NCBI GenBank assembly: GCA_038496445.1
Contig: JALMLS010000285.1
Span: forward strand, 1-64,000
Direction of reading: 5' to 3'
From: Trichosphaerium sp. ATCC 40318
Taxonomy: Eukaryota > Discosea > Flabellinia > Trichosidae
Length of the DNA: 64,000 nt
Shown here: piece after piece, positions 12,149 to 24,538 of the stretch
How positions within the stretch are numbered: the stretch's first letter is position 1
Layout of the letters: the number at the start of each line of letters is the position of its first letter
Translations under genes and position numbers: made by a program
Notes under the pieces: generated by a model
What the model was told of the DNA's origin: nothing
Database searches by the model: none
What the model saw: only the letters and a program-made list of their open reading frames with translations

Positions 12149-14258
12149 TTACTTTGAAGCTTTGTGCAACTTGGCGAGTTCTTCAATGTAAGAACCGAAA
12201 AGTTTGATACCATTGAAGTAATTACGTGCATCTACCTTCTCGTTTTGACCTTTGTACACGTCTTAGTTTGACAACTTATAAAAAAAAAGCAAGCACGTAC
12301 TGTGTGCGCCGTCATCAGCAGCACCCATAGGCAATAACATCATAGTCTTTCCAGTGGCTTCCTCAAAGTCAAGAGCAATTGGAATACTTCCGCTAAATAT
12401 TTTTTCAGTCAATTTGTTACATGTTATTTTTGTTGGTTAGTCGTTATGTTACGCACCCCTCCCTTGTTAGATCTGGCTCAACACCGTAGACGTTCTTGGT
12501 GGCAGTTCTGGCAGCAGCAAAATTGTTGTTGTTTGGATCGCTTACCCTATGCAGGTACATGTTAATAACTAGTACAAAGTATTTTCTGTAACTTACCAAG
12601 CTTTGGCACCATGTAACAAACGCAAATCGTAGCTGTTTGGAGTCTTCAAGTCCTTCCATAGTGAAGCGATGTACTCTTCAACATTTTTGTGTACATCTTT
12701 TGGATCCATATCAGGAACCAAACGAATACTGAATCACGTGAGCACTCAACAAAAAAAAGAACAACAAATTACCTGAATTTGCCAATGACAACACCAGGAA
12801 TTACAGTCTTTGCTCCTGTACCACTCCAGCAACCTTCGATACCGTGAAGAGAAAGTGATGGGTAACGCCACCTGTGCATGAGTGTGCTCTTTTTGTCAGG
12901 GTATTGAGTACCAAGCAATTTACTTTCTGCTTGGAACTTCTTTGGGTCGAAGTCAATAGATGCGTATGATTCATCTTCTTCCTTGGTTACAACACGGACA
13001 GCTTTGTTGATGTTAGGAATCAAAATCTTTCCATCAGGAGAAACCAATTTGCTCATTACAGCCATCAAATCGGTCATTCCTTCGTGTACAGCTCCTATAT
13101 GCAAGTAAATACTCTGCTATTACCATAACAAAAAATGTGTACCTCCAAAAACACCACTGTGAAGATCTTTGCCGCAGCCTACAATTGTGTTATTTAATTG
13201 TGTAAAATTAGGTTCAACTGTACATTTAACTTCCAACTCCCAGTAGCAGATTCCGCGAAGGCCGTACGTCAAACAAGGTTTGGATGTACCCAACCTAAGT
13301 ATATTTTAGCTCACTATTAATTAAGCAAACGCACCAATAGTTATCAGAGATACAAAAGTAATCAACGTCAGAGATGAATCCTAACTTTGTTATTACGAAT
13401 TCTCAACGGTTTTTTGAGACATACCTTTTGATGCTTCCCAGATGTACTCGGACATACCATGACTACCAGACTCCTCAGTTCCCTACAGCGTATTTAGTTA
13501 TTGCATAAAATTGGTGATGGAGAACGACAGTTGTATTCAGCAAACAAAAAATGTACTTACCTCGAGAGTGAACTTCAAGTTTGCTGGGATGTCTTGTTTG
13601 AGCTCCTGCATGAATTGAATGTACAAAAACCAACCAATGAGAGGTCCTTTGTCGTCTGTGGTGCCACGACCATAGAATTTACCGTCGATTTCGGTCATCT
13701 AGCAGTGTTTAGTGGATAAAAGATCTCTTTGTGTTTTTTTTACAAAACGCTGCCCAAAAATTGTACCTCAAACGGTTCGGTGTTCCACCCATCTTCTTTG
13801 TACGCTGGTTGTACCTGGTGCGTATTTTAGCGCCAGTGTTGTTGATAAATCATTCAAATAAATACGCACGTCGTAATGAGCGTAAATACCAAGAGTTGGT
13901 TTGCTTTCATCCTTTTCCCACGAAATCTCGATGATTGGAGGGTATGGTATCTTTTTACCGTCAGCCAATGTTTGTTCGCCTGCATTTGCTTAGAATTAGT
14001 AACAGTTGGCTTGTACGTACCTACTGAGACAAAATTGACTTTGCCTCCGAGTTTCTCAGCTTCAACTTTAATCCAGTCAGCCATTGCGAGTACTTTAGGG
14101 CGGCGTTCTGGTTCTCCGCTCACAGAGTCAATAGCAACCGCTTTCCTGAGCTGCTCGACGCAATAATCTTTTTTGTCATCAACGACCTTGTTAAAAGCTG
14201 CAAGACCTATAAATTAGCATGTGAGTACAATTACAGTTACGAGTTGCTTACTGGACAT
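12149..14258 (-). CDS. CNDP2: Cytosolic non-specific dipeptidase, peptidase M20 (CNDP2-like)
   Basis: The first exon is tiny (MS, at 14258), followed by [16 protein letters not shown]. All M20 metal-site motifs are readable across exons: [11 protein letters not shown] (His, Asp), [11 protein letters not shown] (bridging Asp), [10 protein letters not shown] (general base Glu plus ligand Glu), [10 protein letters not shown] (Asp) and [13 protein letters not shown] (His). The dimerisation 'lid' region lies between ([19 protein letters not shown] to [15 protein letters not shown]). It ends [11 protein letters not shown] and TAA. Family members are cytosolic Zn/Mn enzymes that cleave dipeptides such as Cys-Gly. 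The protein appears complete, in about ten exons, most with GTACGT or GTGCGT donors. Confidence 0.93.
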
Positions 14259-14373
14259 TCTAGCAAAAACTGACACTTCGTACTTAGCTCTAAAATGTGC
14301 CTTAACATAGCCAAAATAAGATTTTTTAATGGTGAAACTTAAATAGTTTTTATTGGTACAAGTTTGTAGCATG

Positions 14374-17017
14374 CTACTCATCGTCATCAGTTAATGGACG
14401 ATTTCTGGATGTATTGACGTCTATTAGAGAGCGACGAGGGTGTGCTGCCTCTATGTCATCTTCATCGCTTCTTGGGACACCTTTCTTTGTTTTTTTTGTT
14501 TTGCTAGACCTTAGCTTCGGTGCAGATGGTTTAGAGCCTGAACTTTTAGTAAGATTCATTCGCTTCATTGATTTTACTTTGGCTAACGGGGTAGCTGCAA
14601 GAGGTGGTCTAGAGGTCAAAGTAAACAAGTGTTGAAACGCTACAGACATCACGTACCTTGAGTATGTGCCCTCACTTGTGAATTGATCGATAGTATCGTA
14701 CAGTACTGATATATCAGCGTCGGCAAGAGTTTTGCCAAGTTGGTGACGCTTAAGAATATCTTGAGAAGCGTTTGCTAGATCTTGCAATTTTGCTGCACTG
14801 TCCTTTGTTAAACGACCATCATGAGTAATTTGCTTGGTGCGTTTGATACTCCGCTCCCTGCTTGTGCTTGGTGCATCTGTACTAGTAGTGCCTACTGCGT
14901 ATAGTTGTTTCTTCAATGCTTCAACCTCTTCCTCTCTAAAACACAGTCATTTGTCAGTTTAATTACAAATAATGTACCGCATTGTCAGTACGCTAATGAA
15001 CTTGGGTACGAATAAGCAGCCGGCAGAAAATGATATTATAAGAATGAGACCCTACGTTAACATTGTTGGTAAGCCTGCAAGCGACTGATAGGGCGTACAA
15101 TTGCCCGAACTACAAAAATTGCAGTAGGTTCAAAAGATAAAGACCACTGAATAGCAAGAGTGATTGCACCAATTACAGCTATATTCCAAAGCTAAAAAGG
15201 GCTACGGTGAGTCTTCAAGTATGAGCATTTGAACGTACAATTCTTCCAACCCAAGCTGACTCGTTGAAGAGAGTGTTTACTTTGCGTGTCTTCCATGACA
15301 AGAACAATCCCAATCCAAGAAAAGCGGCCTTAAAATTGGTTATTAAAGTTATTGTTTGAACGAAAATAAGGTACACGTACATTTAGTGCAATAAATGCAC
15401 TACTGAATATGACACCTGCTTCACAATCATTATAGTACTTGTTGACTTGTAGTTTATCGAAGAACCGTTTGGTGTTTGATCTAGGCGGTATTGCAGTCCA
15501 TAAAACAAGTGCAAGCTGCAAGAGTCAAGAATACTTTAACACAATTTCACCAAAGCAAAAAAAGCGGAAGGATACAATTTCAACGGCAATAAATCCTGAA
15601 AGCCACTTTAGGAGATAAATGTCTGGGAGCGCTTTCACAACTAATTTCTTGTTTCCTTATTACAGTATGAGAAATGAAGATAAAGGATTGAGCGTACTGA
15701 ATATTTTGAATACTCTGAAAGTCTTTACAAACAAAGCGCTACAAAAAAGTTAGATAACCAGCTACTCAAAACAAGCACGTGCCCGAATACAGTTATATAA
15801 CCCAATGAAAGTAACCACAAGCGTATGTGACACACAAAAGGTCCCGAAAAGGCATACATAGGTATGCTGGCGGTTGCCATAATGCAACCTGCTACAATTA
15901 TGTAGCAGAATGTTGGGCTTGAGTATCTAATGACGTTAAGTATTGCGAAGTAAGTATTGAATTGTACCTGATAATGGTGTGGTCTCTGTATATGAACAAA
16001 GCAACAAGTGTAACTACAAACAAACGTAAATTATTACTTGGGTGCTTAACTTGTCAAACCTAGTAACGCAATGCCCACTATCCCAACTACTGCCCATATA
16101 ATATACAAAGCAGATACATCAATTTTTACTTCTACAACTACAAGGGAGAATGAGATGAGTTGTGACAACAAGAACCCCTTACGAGCTTCTGTAACCTCTA
16201 CATTTATCATTCCAATTGCAAAGTCATACTGAACACCGCCTTGCAGATTTACCCTGCCGTGTGCGATAATCTAAGTACTATGAGCACTAGTTAACGTAGT
16301 CTGGGTATGTACCGTCCACAATCCAGCTTCCAGGGATACCTCTTGACTGTGCGTATAAGTGTTGCTTGCTGTAAGATTACCTTTTGCTTCTGTTGTGTGT
16401 GTAACAAGCCCTACTTGCTCTACAACATCTGGAGCGCAAAAGCCTAACAAAACACGTTTATTTAACTGACATTAACGAGTTTTTACTTCTACAACGATAC
16501 CTTTCTCTGTCCTGCAACTGTGCACATTTGTATGTGATAACTGGTTTACCTATAGACATGTTTGTTAGGCCACAATTGTGTAAACATGGCGTACCGTTGA
16601 GAAGTTCGAGTACCCAACGTACATTGTATAACTAACGTTTTGAAATGTACCTGCTTCAAATTTTGTAGTTGGTGGTACAACCCAATCAATATTCAGTAAC
16701 GCTGATCCATTTGACGCTGTTGGGCACGAGGACAGTAAGACCTACCAAAGTGTTGGTGTACAACATTCACCAATTTAGTTATGTGTAAAAAAAAACCGCG
16801 ACATAAAACGTGCAATAATGCTGAAGTTGATTAAAACCGCTACAATATTAACTAGGCCATCGTTGTAAAGGAGTATTGCGTACCCTGTCGCCCGTACTAT
16901 CTTGAAGCCAACAAAGGGTTGCAGGACCTCCAAGATTATAGCCAGATCGCTGTGATAGCACCACACAGCAAAGAAATAGTAAAATCACGCAAACACAGTT
17001 GCGTCTATACCAAGCCA
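14374..17017 (-). CDS. Family C (GABA-B-like) seven-transmembrane receptor with short ectodomain
   Basis: Start at 17017 gives a signal peptide (MAWYRRNCVCVILLFLCC). About 200 residues of ectodomain follow, with Cys and N-glycosylation sites (SCPTASNGSALLNIDWVVP, YTMYVGYSNFST, GFCAPDVVEQVGLVTHT). The 7TM core starts at ALYIIWAVVGIVGIALLGL and includes the family C block YSSPTFCYIIVAGCIMATA then CHIRLWLLSLGYITVFG. Later helices are LLKWLSGFIAVEIVL, FSSAFIALNAAFLGLGLFL, LWNIAVIGAITLAIQW and FVVRAIVRPISRLQAYQQC. The S-S-P plus R-L-W-L-L-S-L-G pairing is typical of GABA-B-like receptors. A cytoplasmic tail of about 190 residues (REEEVEALKKQLYAVG..., Ser/Lys-rich) ends LTDDDE. I see no Venus-flytrap ligand domain. 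Confidence 0.82.
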
Positions 17018-17270
17018 TGGGCAGGGATGTTGTACAAATAATACGGTATTAACGTGCTCAGTACAAAGTGCAAAAAAAAAAAAACCAAAGCATTTAAGCC
17101 AGACTGGTTTAAAAACGCTAATTTAACCTAAAACGCACAACAATAAGGCTTATCGGACACGTAACACGGCAAATTCTCCGCTTCGCGTAACGAATACGTA
17201 AATGACGACGCCAAAAGCACACCCAACCTCACCTACCAGAAATCGCAAAGGTAGTCTGGCGGGCTCGATA

Positions 17271-20200
17271 ATGGGACGATCACGTGACGTACACCTAAAG
17301 AGAAGCGCTTCTTTCGATACTAGTACGCTATTACTGAAATAATGTAAACAACCTTCTGTTTTAAGCGCATTGGGTTTAGGCAATAGCCCAGAAAACGCCA
17401 AAAGTGTGCTAGAGGCTGTTTATGATCCACGTGCTTATTCTGTGCCAAATTATTCGAAGCTCCAGCCTGAAGCAGTAATCCACTCTGCACCAGACTCTTT
17501 TTCTCCAGACGCCGACGCAAAGTTAGAAAAACGCCCATACAAGCCAAAGCGCGAGTTACAGAAGCCCAGAACACCAGGAACACCGAAAATGAGCGCCCGT
17601 CGCCCGTTTTATGACCAACTCGGTATTACACGCACTACTCTCCCAACACCTACACAGGCGCGTAGCAAGAGCATTTTTGGTCGGAATTTTCCATTATTTA
17701 CTTGTTTGTATTTCTATAACCTTTTTACACTTTGTACAAACGCCTTGCTTTGATTTACGCGCACTGTGACGCAAAAACAGAATTCGAGATAAAACAATTT
17801 TATTTACCAGTTACTGTGCCGTACTCACACTGCGTAGATAGAGGTTCTACTAAAGGATATGCGTAAACCAAAAATGGGTGTACGATTACAGTTTTTTGAA
17901 GGCGTTTTTGCTTTTACAGGTACTATGGTTATGCATTAAAGAGCTGCACGCGTACTGTAACGGAGCTAATATTTTAATAGGACGTGATGTATTATCGTGG
18001 ATTACTCGGTACATGCACTATCGCAACAGAAAGGATGGTATTAGGTAACTTACCGGTTTGCATTATTTAGCTTCTAACAAATATCTGTAGAGTGTGTCAA
18101 CATCTCTTGGAAACAAAAAAAATATTGCAGGTAGGCTCAGCCGGCGCAGGAAGCTTCATAGGTAAGTTTTTTTGACAGAATTATTGTGACACATTTGACA
18201 CTTAAAAAAGATAAGAATAAGTACAAATTCTCACCTGATGAGTTTGACGATTATCTGGCAAGCTTATCTTTTGAGCAATATAGCTACCTTTTTAGTTTAT
18301 TACAAAGCTCTCTTGGGATTCAGTACCAGGTTGACAGTGATGGAAAACGTGTCATATCAGGTATTTATTGATAAAATACAATGATTGACGTGCAATAGGC
18401 TCTGATAGAATTTCTTGGGTTGTAAAGCGCATTCGTACTATAAAAGATCGTAGTGAAGCTGAGAGATTATGCCAGGAGCTTGTAAAGCGTAAATACTTGT
18501 TGTGCTCTAATAATGGCCAAACAAGTGACAGTACGATATTTTTTTCAGTGTCACTTGCAATTAATATATTTTTTTTAGAGCCAGCATATCTCCAATATTA
18601 CTTTAATGATTCCACCCCAACTGTTCCTGTATATGAGATACCTTCAGAAGTACGCATTAATTCTTAAAAATACTTGCCAGGCTTGTTTAGTCATTCACAT
18701 TTGTGCTCAGCTATGTGGGGCTTGTAAAAAATTTACTCAAGTAATGTACAATGATATGCCTGTTTGGCTTGCTTGTGGACACAAATTTCATGCAGAATGC
18801 TTACGTGATGTTGGCGACACGATGGGTGCATGCATGTCCTGTTTTGAAACTACACAATTACGCCTGACGCATAGTGATGAAGATTTGATTTTACCTTTCA
18901 TAGCAAAAGTTCTTCGGTACGTAATTCATAAACCCTTAAGGTAACTTACATTATTACTAGATCTGATGCCTATGTGTATCGAAAACGAATCGTTCAATTT
19001 GTTGACCAATTCAATAAGCGGTATTCAGGTGTTAGGCGTAGTGGTTCTTTAAAAGCTGCTAAAGCCGAGATTTTGCAGTTTACTAGTATCCCTTTCTTTC
19101 GATTGTTTGACACTCGTTTAATGCTGTTTATTATCCTTAACATTACCAGATATGATTAATAAAAGTCTATTGGATAACCTAAAATTACTGGCTATTCAAC
19201 AACAAGGCGCACAAAAATGCATGACAGAAGTTAAAGTGCGTAGATCAACAATACTATTTTTTTTAGATGTGCTAACCGAGACAATTGTAGCAAGCCATCT
19301 TACCACGGATATATAAAGTGCTATTTAATTTATACAAACTATCTGTGCGTGATCATGACGGGCAATTACCTTCTCAATTTTTACCAATAAAAAAAAACCT
19401 GCTGACGCTAAACATAGGTATACGCTAAAGACACAGAACTATGCAAAAAATTAAAGATTATGGGTACACGGACGTTGGGAGAGCTACATATTAAGGAGAA
19501 GTTCTGGCTTACACCCAAAAATCACAAAACCAAAGGTGCACACAAAATGACATCATACGAAATTTCGGTTTAGTCCTAGCGTCGTTCTTACATTTGTTAC
19601 CTTTTAGTACGAGCTCGCCTAAACGAATCTGCAGAGCCAAATGACAAAGAAGAAGAGTTTCTCCCTTACAGACTAGCGATAGAATATTTTAGGCGGTTGG
19701 TCAACTTTCAAAAGGTTAAAGATAAGCTTAACTGCTTGATTTTGACACGGCATTTCATGCATGACGCCATTGGTACGTTATCCTTTTTGTTTTGTGGATA
19801 AAAAATAGTGAGCATTCTTGAGAACTAAAAACTAGAATAATTTGTTCGTCTTCAATTTCCTAACCTATTGCAGTTCTACACTACAAACAAGAATTTCCTG
19901 ACAAGGACTTGGAACAACTGGACATTGCTCTGTATGGCTAGACTTTTTATGATTTTTTTTTAGATTTAATAGCATGAAATTATGACTCTGTTGCCTTGTG
20001 ACGCTATGTAGGGATGCTGATGAAGAGATTATGATATGGTGTTGGACAATAATAAAGTCTGGCGTAAAATCTCTTGAAGCTGAACTGAGATATATTTCTG
20101 ATTGGATAGATGAACACTTGACAAGCGGAGAAGCAGGGTTAGTTCTTATTTAGTTATTTTGATTTAGTAACTAAGATATTTCGCGTAGGTACAGCTTGTG

Positions 20201-20303
20201 TACAATGGAAACAGCCGTCAGGCATTTGTCCTTACAGAAGCTTAAAAAAAAAGGAGGCAAGGAAATATACGAGAGATTGGAAGACTTGCTCAAAACAGTG
20301 TAA
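17271..20303 (+). CDS. DEP-DEP-RING-VPS9 multidomain protein (probable Rab-GEF)
   Basis: A Pro/Lys-rich N-terminal part starts at 17271 (MGRSRDVHLKRSASF, then VLEAVYDPRAYSVPNY). Its join to the rest of the gene is tentative. From about 17880 a DEP-like domain reads VLWLCIKELHAYCNG then GRDVLSWITRYMHYRNRKDG. A second is SDRISWVVKRIRTIKDRSEA then LVKRKYLLCSNNG. A RING-H2 finger at about 18714-18843 reads C-x2-C, LACGHKFHAECL, C-x2-C. The C-terminal part (19590-20303) holds a VPS9 domain: DADEEIMIWCWTIIKSG, AELRYISDWIDEHLTSGEAG and YSLCTMETAVRHL. VPS9 domains activate Rab5-type GTPases; DEP domains dock at membranes or GPCRs; RING fingers recruit E2 enzymes. One intron (19086-19149) looks U12-type. 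Confidence 0.75.
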
Positions 20304-20665
20304 AAAAAAGGAAACATTTCGTAACTGGTTTTGTTTTAATAGCTGCGCTAATACGGTGGGTACCTTTTGGGTCCTTTTAGGCAGTTCAATCGGATCGATA
20401 CGATACAGATTGCGATGGAACAAAAAACCGCTAGAAATAGAAGCACGTGATAGTAACCTACTACAACAACGTAGTATTGTTTGTTTTGGCGTTATTCGTG
20501 TAAATTTACCGTACCACTACTGGAAGTGATGCTTATCGGTGCACGTTTTTATACTCATAACAAGTTATACCAGTAGCGGCAACAGCGTTTGTTTTGTTTT
20601 ATTTGAATGAATCCAAGTGTGAATACATTGTACACTGTTTTTATTTTCCAAACCAAAATACGATA
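20304..20665. other. Intergenic between two head-to-tail GEF genes
   Basis: This 362-bp gap separates the VPS9 stop and the UBA/RhoGEF start. Short open frames near 20380-20520 lack a start and any family resemblance, so I do not call them. The region must hold the downstream promoter. Confidence 0.45.
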
Positions 20666-23493
20666 ATGGCCGCACAACCGCCAATCGACGACGAAGAAAA
20701 ATCGCTCCCTGAGCTGGTTTCAATGGGTTTTGGCGAAGCGGAAGCCAGAATCGCGTTAAAGTAAGCCCTGTACCTTGTAATAGTTCTATCAAAGCGCGCC
20801 ATAAGACAGAAAATTCTGTTACAAGTGCTGAAAGTTTTCACCACGCAGGAACTTATCCAGAAAACTACCCACACTACCTATTGGTGGTTGGTGTTTTTCC
20901 TTTTTAACCAAGTATAAAATTTTTGTTCTTTTTTTTTTTTTTATATGTATTCCACGTGTTGCGTGATAAATCATGATAAATGAAAAGTTTGACACGCCCA
21001 CAGGCAAACGAAAACAGTTCAAGAGGCGGTTGACTTAATGTTTTCAGACGAATTTTTGGAACGACCAAAAGATACCCAAACACCCCAAGTTCCCGATACA
21101 ATGACGAGTACAGATACGAGCCTTGATCCACTATCATCCATGCTCCTTACAACGGAGTCAGGTGCGCTAGTTTATCTTTAACAACCTTTTTCTTTTTTTC
21201 CAATCAATAGAATACGCATAAATCTGCATTGGTGCTCTGTATTATAGTGCTGCTTCAAATCACGTCGGACTTAAAATTTATTTTGAAAGAAAGCATGTTT
21301 TTTCGCGTTTAACTTGTTTAACAGAAGGAACTACTCCACCTTCGCCCAGAACAGCAAATACAAAACGTATGAAAATAGTAAAGGAAATTTTTGCCACGGA
21401 GCTGGATTACGTTGAAGATCTCGAACGCGTTGTTGAGGTAATACCAGTTACATTAAAAGAAAGATAAAAAAAAAATAATTTCAGAAATTTTTCAACATCG
21501 CACGTGCGACGACTTTGTAACGTGGGTAAATAGTAATTTTTTAATTTTATGATTTAGGTGTTCTTACAGCCTTTCCAAAAATCTATTGAGAAGGACAACA
21601 GGCCCATCATCAGCCAAGAAAATCTAAACACTATTTTTTCAGATATCTTATTGATACTCAACCTCAATAAATCCTTCCTGGGTGCTTTAGAAGAGAGGAA
21701 AAATGACTGGACAGAAGACACTACCATAGGCGATTTATTTGTCGACTACGTACGGAATTTTCTTTCAAAACAAAAAATGATATTTGTCAAATGTTATGTT
21801 TTCGTTAGTATATAAACCTAATCCCCTTCCAGGCACCTCATTTTAAAATTTACACCACATACGTCAATAAATACGATACTATTCAGGAGCTCATGTCTCA
21901 GCTCAAGAGCTCTAGTTCGAGATTCAATAGAACTCTCAACGTGCGTTTACTGTACGTGCTGGAAAATTATTAAGTTGTGAATAGAGGCAAGCTAAAAAAG
22001 CTGGAACAAAAGGAGATCTCATGACACATTTGATCAAGCCAATACAGCGTATCCCTCGTTATGTCTTGCTTTTAAAGGTATTGATACCATTTAATTATGC
22101 ATGTCCTCACAGTATCAATGTAGGCACTTCTGAAAAGCACACCAAAAGCTCATAATGATTACTACAAAATTAAGAAAGCGCTTGGTTTAATTAAGGCCAC
22201 TGCCGACGTTTTGAATGAAAGTAAACTCATGCAAGACAACAGACGCCAAATACAGCAAATATACGAACGTCTTTCTGGAGCTCAGGATAAATGCAAAGAG
22301 GTAATTTCAACTGAAAAATGCCTTATGAGAGTCTGACATATTTAGGAATTATTCAAACCATCAAAGCGTTTGCTAGCTGAAGGGCCTTTGTACTATAGGT
22401 AAGGCTTGCAAGTTTATAGTTTTCATAAAACCAACATGGACTAGGCGTGCACCTCAGACTTCTTTACGTCAAGGATACATATTCCTCTTTAACGACTCAT
22501 TACTTATCACCGAAAAGAAGCGAAGTATTCTTAGGTACATGACTTTCTTCAAACAAATTTTTAATACTCTATTTACAGGCGTGGATTGTTTTCGTTACAA
22601 TATTTGCACTTCATACCAATGCGAAGGTTAGTAGGCATGCAAAGCGAAATCAAAGGGCGACAAACTCAAGGTGCGTTTGTGGAAGTTTGAGACACAACAT
22701 TAACATGTTCAAGACCCTGCGCACGGTTTTCAGGTGTCCTTCTCATCAAAGGGAACATCTGATTGGCACTTCTTCGCGAAATCATCCAAAGTAAGAATTT
22801 AGCATAACATCTTCATCTAACCAACACTCTGTAGGAAAAAGCTGATTGGCTGAGTTTGATATCTACCTTATTGGATGATATTGCAATGCAAAAATCACAA
22901 AAGGGAACAATAAGCGCGTGATTTTAATCATTTTAGTTTCCTCTAACACTCATACAAAGGTAAACGTATGAAAAAATTCAACCACTCGCTGATTGATAGC
23001 AAAGAAAAGACTCTTCCTGATAAGGTATGCTAGTGATACCAGAAAATGCTTATAACATATATAGGTTGCTAAAGAAATCCAAACTCAACTTAGAGATGAC
23101 GCTGGTACTCAGCAAGACACTAAAGAAAAGACTTCACTCCAAGATCTGCAGAATGACATGCGCATAAAGGAGCCAAATCCACACAGGCAATCAGCACCTC
23201 CTGCACCAGCAGTACAAATAGCAAGCACAAATCCTCTTAATATTGTTAACATGTGCCAGGATGCGAAAGCTAAGCGCAAGAACCCACGTTCAAGAGATGC
23301 AAGACGTACTACTACGATGGCAAAATACGAGACTGGAACAGAGTGGGCACCGCTAAAGACAAGCAAAAGACCTAAGAAACCGGCACCTACACCTAATAAA
23401 AGTCTTTATCGCCGCTCAAAGTCAATGGCGGGCATGAAGGTTAAGAACATATGTCTAGAAAGAAAGAGATCTTCAGGTGCTCTGGACATATAA
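20666..23493 (+). CDS. UBA-DH-PH protein: Rho guanine nucleotide exchange factor with N-terminal UBA domain
   Basis: Start at 20666: MAAQPPIDDEEKSLPELVSM, continuing GFGEAEARIALK then TVQEAVDLMFSDEF, a UBA fold (M-G-F, helix, A...AL pattern). The DH domain follows: MKIVKEIFATELDYVEDLER, VFLQPFQKSIEKDNR, FSDILLILNLNKSFLGALEE, then the hallmark LMTHLIKPIQRIPRYVLLLK (helix alpha8). A PH domain follows: LLAEGPLYY, QGYIFLFNDSLLITEK, FQVSFSSKGTSDWHFFA and EKADWLSLISTLLDD. The tail is basic and Pro-rich (KRPKKPAPTPNKSLYRRSKS) and ends SSGALDI. DH-PH modules load GTP onto Rho/Rac. A UBA domain ahead of one is unusual and suggests ubiquitin-dependent recruitment. Introns are short and the protein appears complete. 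Confidence 0.88.
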
Positions 23494-23563
23494 TAAAATA
23501 TAAGCTCTACGGTAAGGGTAGTAAAAAAGTTGTAAATAATAACACATTGAGTGCTCCTTTATT

Positions 23564-24538
23564 TCACATACTGTCGAGTACGTAATAGCTCAGTAACCCA
23601 CTGGCAAATACAGTAGCGTTATCCCATTCTTTAATGGGTAGACTTTCAACAATAGCACATACTGTGACAACTATGGCAAGTTTGATGTGATAAGCAAATA
23701 TATCCAGTGTGAAAAAGTTCCACGCAATGAACAGCTGGACAAAAACAGAGGTAAACAGAAAAGCGCCAACTACGAACGAAATACTTCCCAGCCACGTTTT
23801 GCACTTGTTATGAGGCAAAGTTGCCTTGCCAAAGTGCCTTCCGATTAGCGCTAAAATTAAGTGAGTTGCATGTGAAACACGTGTCCGAAACGTCAAAGAG
23901 AGCTCGAGACATTACCTGCTAATCCATCACCGACGCATAAAAGCAGTAGGGCTGTGAGTCCGACAGGCGTGTGGCGCCAATATACAATAGTACTTGAAAT
24001 AAATATGATTCCATATTGCAAAGGACCTTTTAGCAGCTCCGAAGGCTGACCAGATCTACAAATAGATTTTACTACTTCTTTGTCCTGGTGTCTGTTATAT
24101 CACAACCGTATAGAGCGCGTACTTTAATGATTCCGAGACCAATGAGTGCGAATTGAAGCGTTAAGATAACAACTGGTACAGAAGCCCAATATTTCGCCGT
24201 TGGAGAGTTTGAAAATGGGTACCACGTTAGTATAAACAGAGGGCCTGTAAAAATATGTATCTGAGTGACAGTTAGTCATCAATGTAGCTATGAGGTGGTT
24301 TTACCATCTTTCTACTAACTTCTGTCGATAATACACCGTTGTAAGACAAAAATTGCATTGCCTTTAACCATGTCACTGCGACAACACCCGAGAGGGCCAT
24401 ACACCAAAAGTCGTGCATAACAGCTTGACGTCTGTCAATGAGAGAAGAAGTAGTTTGAAAAACTCAGTTTTTTTTAGTTTGTTTTTTTATAAACTCTAGT
24501 ATAACACCCTCTGACTCTTGAGCGTTTGCTGTAGCCAT
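23564..24538 (-). CDS. Phytol/farnesol kinase-type (CTP-dependent polyprenol kinase) membrane protein
   Basis: Start at 24538: [15 protein letters not shown], an intron, then RQAVMHDFWCMALSGVVAVT. Family motifs are EVSRKMIHIFTGPL, VGLTALLLLCVGDGLAALIG with RHFGKA, and CKTWLGSISFVVGAF. The end is SGLLSYYVLDSM. Six or more hydrophobic segments give an integral membrane protein. The R-K-x-x-H...GP, GDGLA..G and K-T-x-x-G-S blocks are those of plant VTE5/FOLK and related dolichol-kinase-like enzymes, which phosphorylate isoprenoid alcohols. Substrate is not decidable here. The chosen ATG overlaps the ATG of CWC27 on the other strand; a start at MHDFWCM is a possible alternative. Confidence 0.8.

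Noticed and set aside
17271-17753. Separate small gene ending TGA at 17753
   Set aside because: Splicing into the downstream DEP-domain gene was preferred because of same-strand continuity, but the join is not proven and a separate gene remains possible.
19774-19873. Second possible U12 intron (TTATCCTTTTT near the donor, TTCCTAAC near the acceptor)
   Set aside because: The donor that keeps the VPS9-gene frame is GTACGT, an ordinary U2-type site, and CTAAC branch sites are common in U2 introns here.
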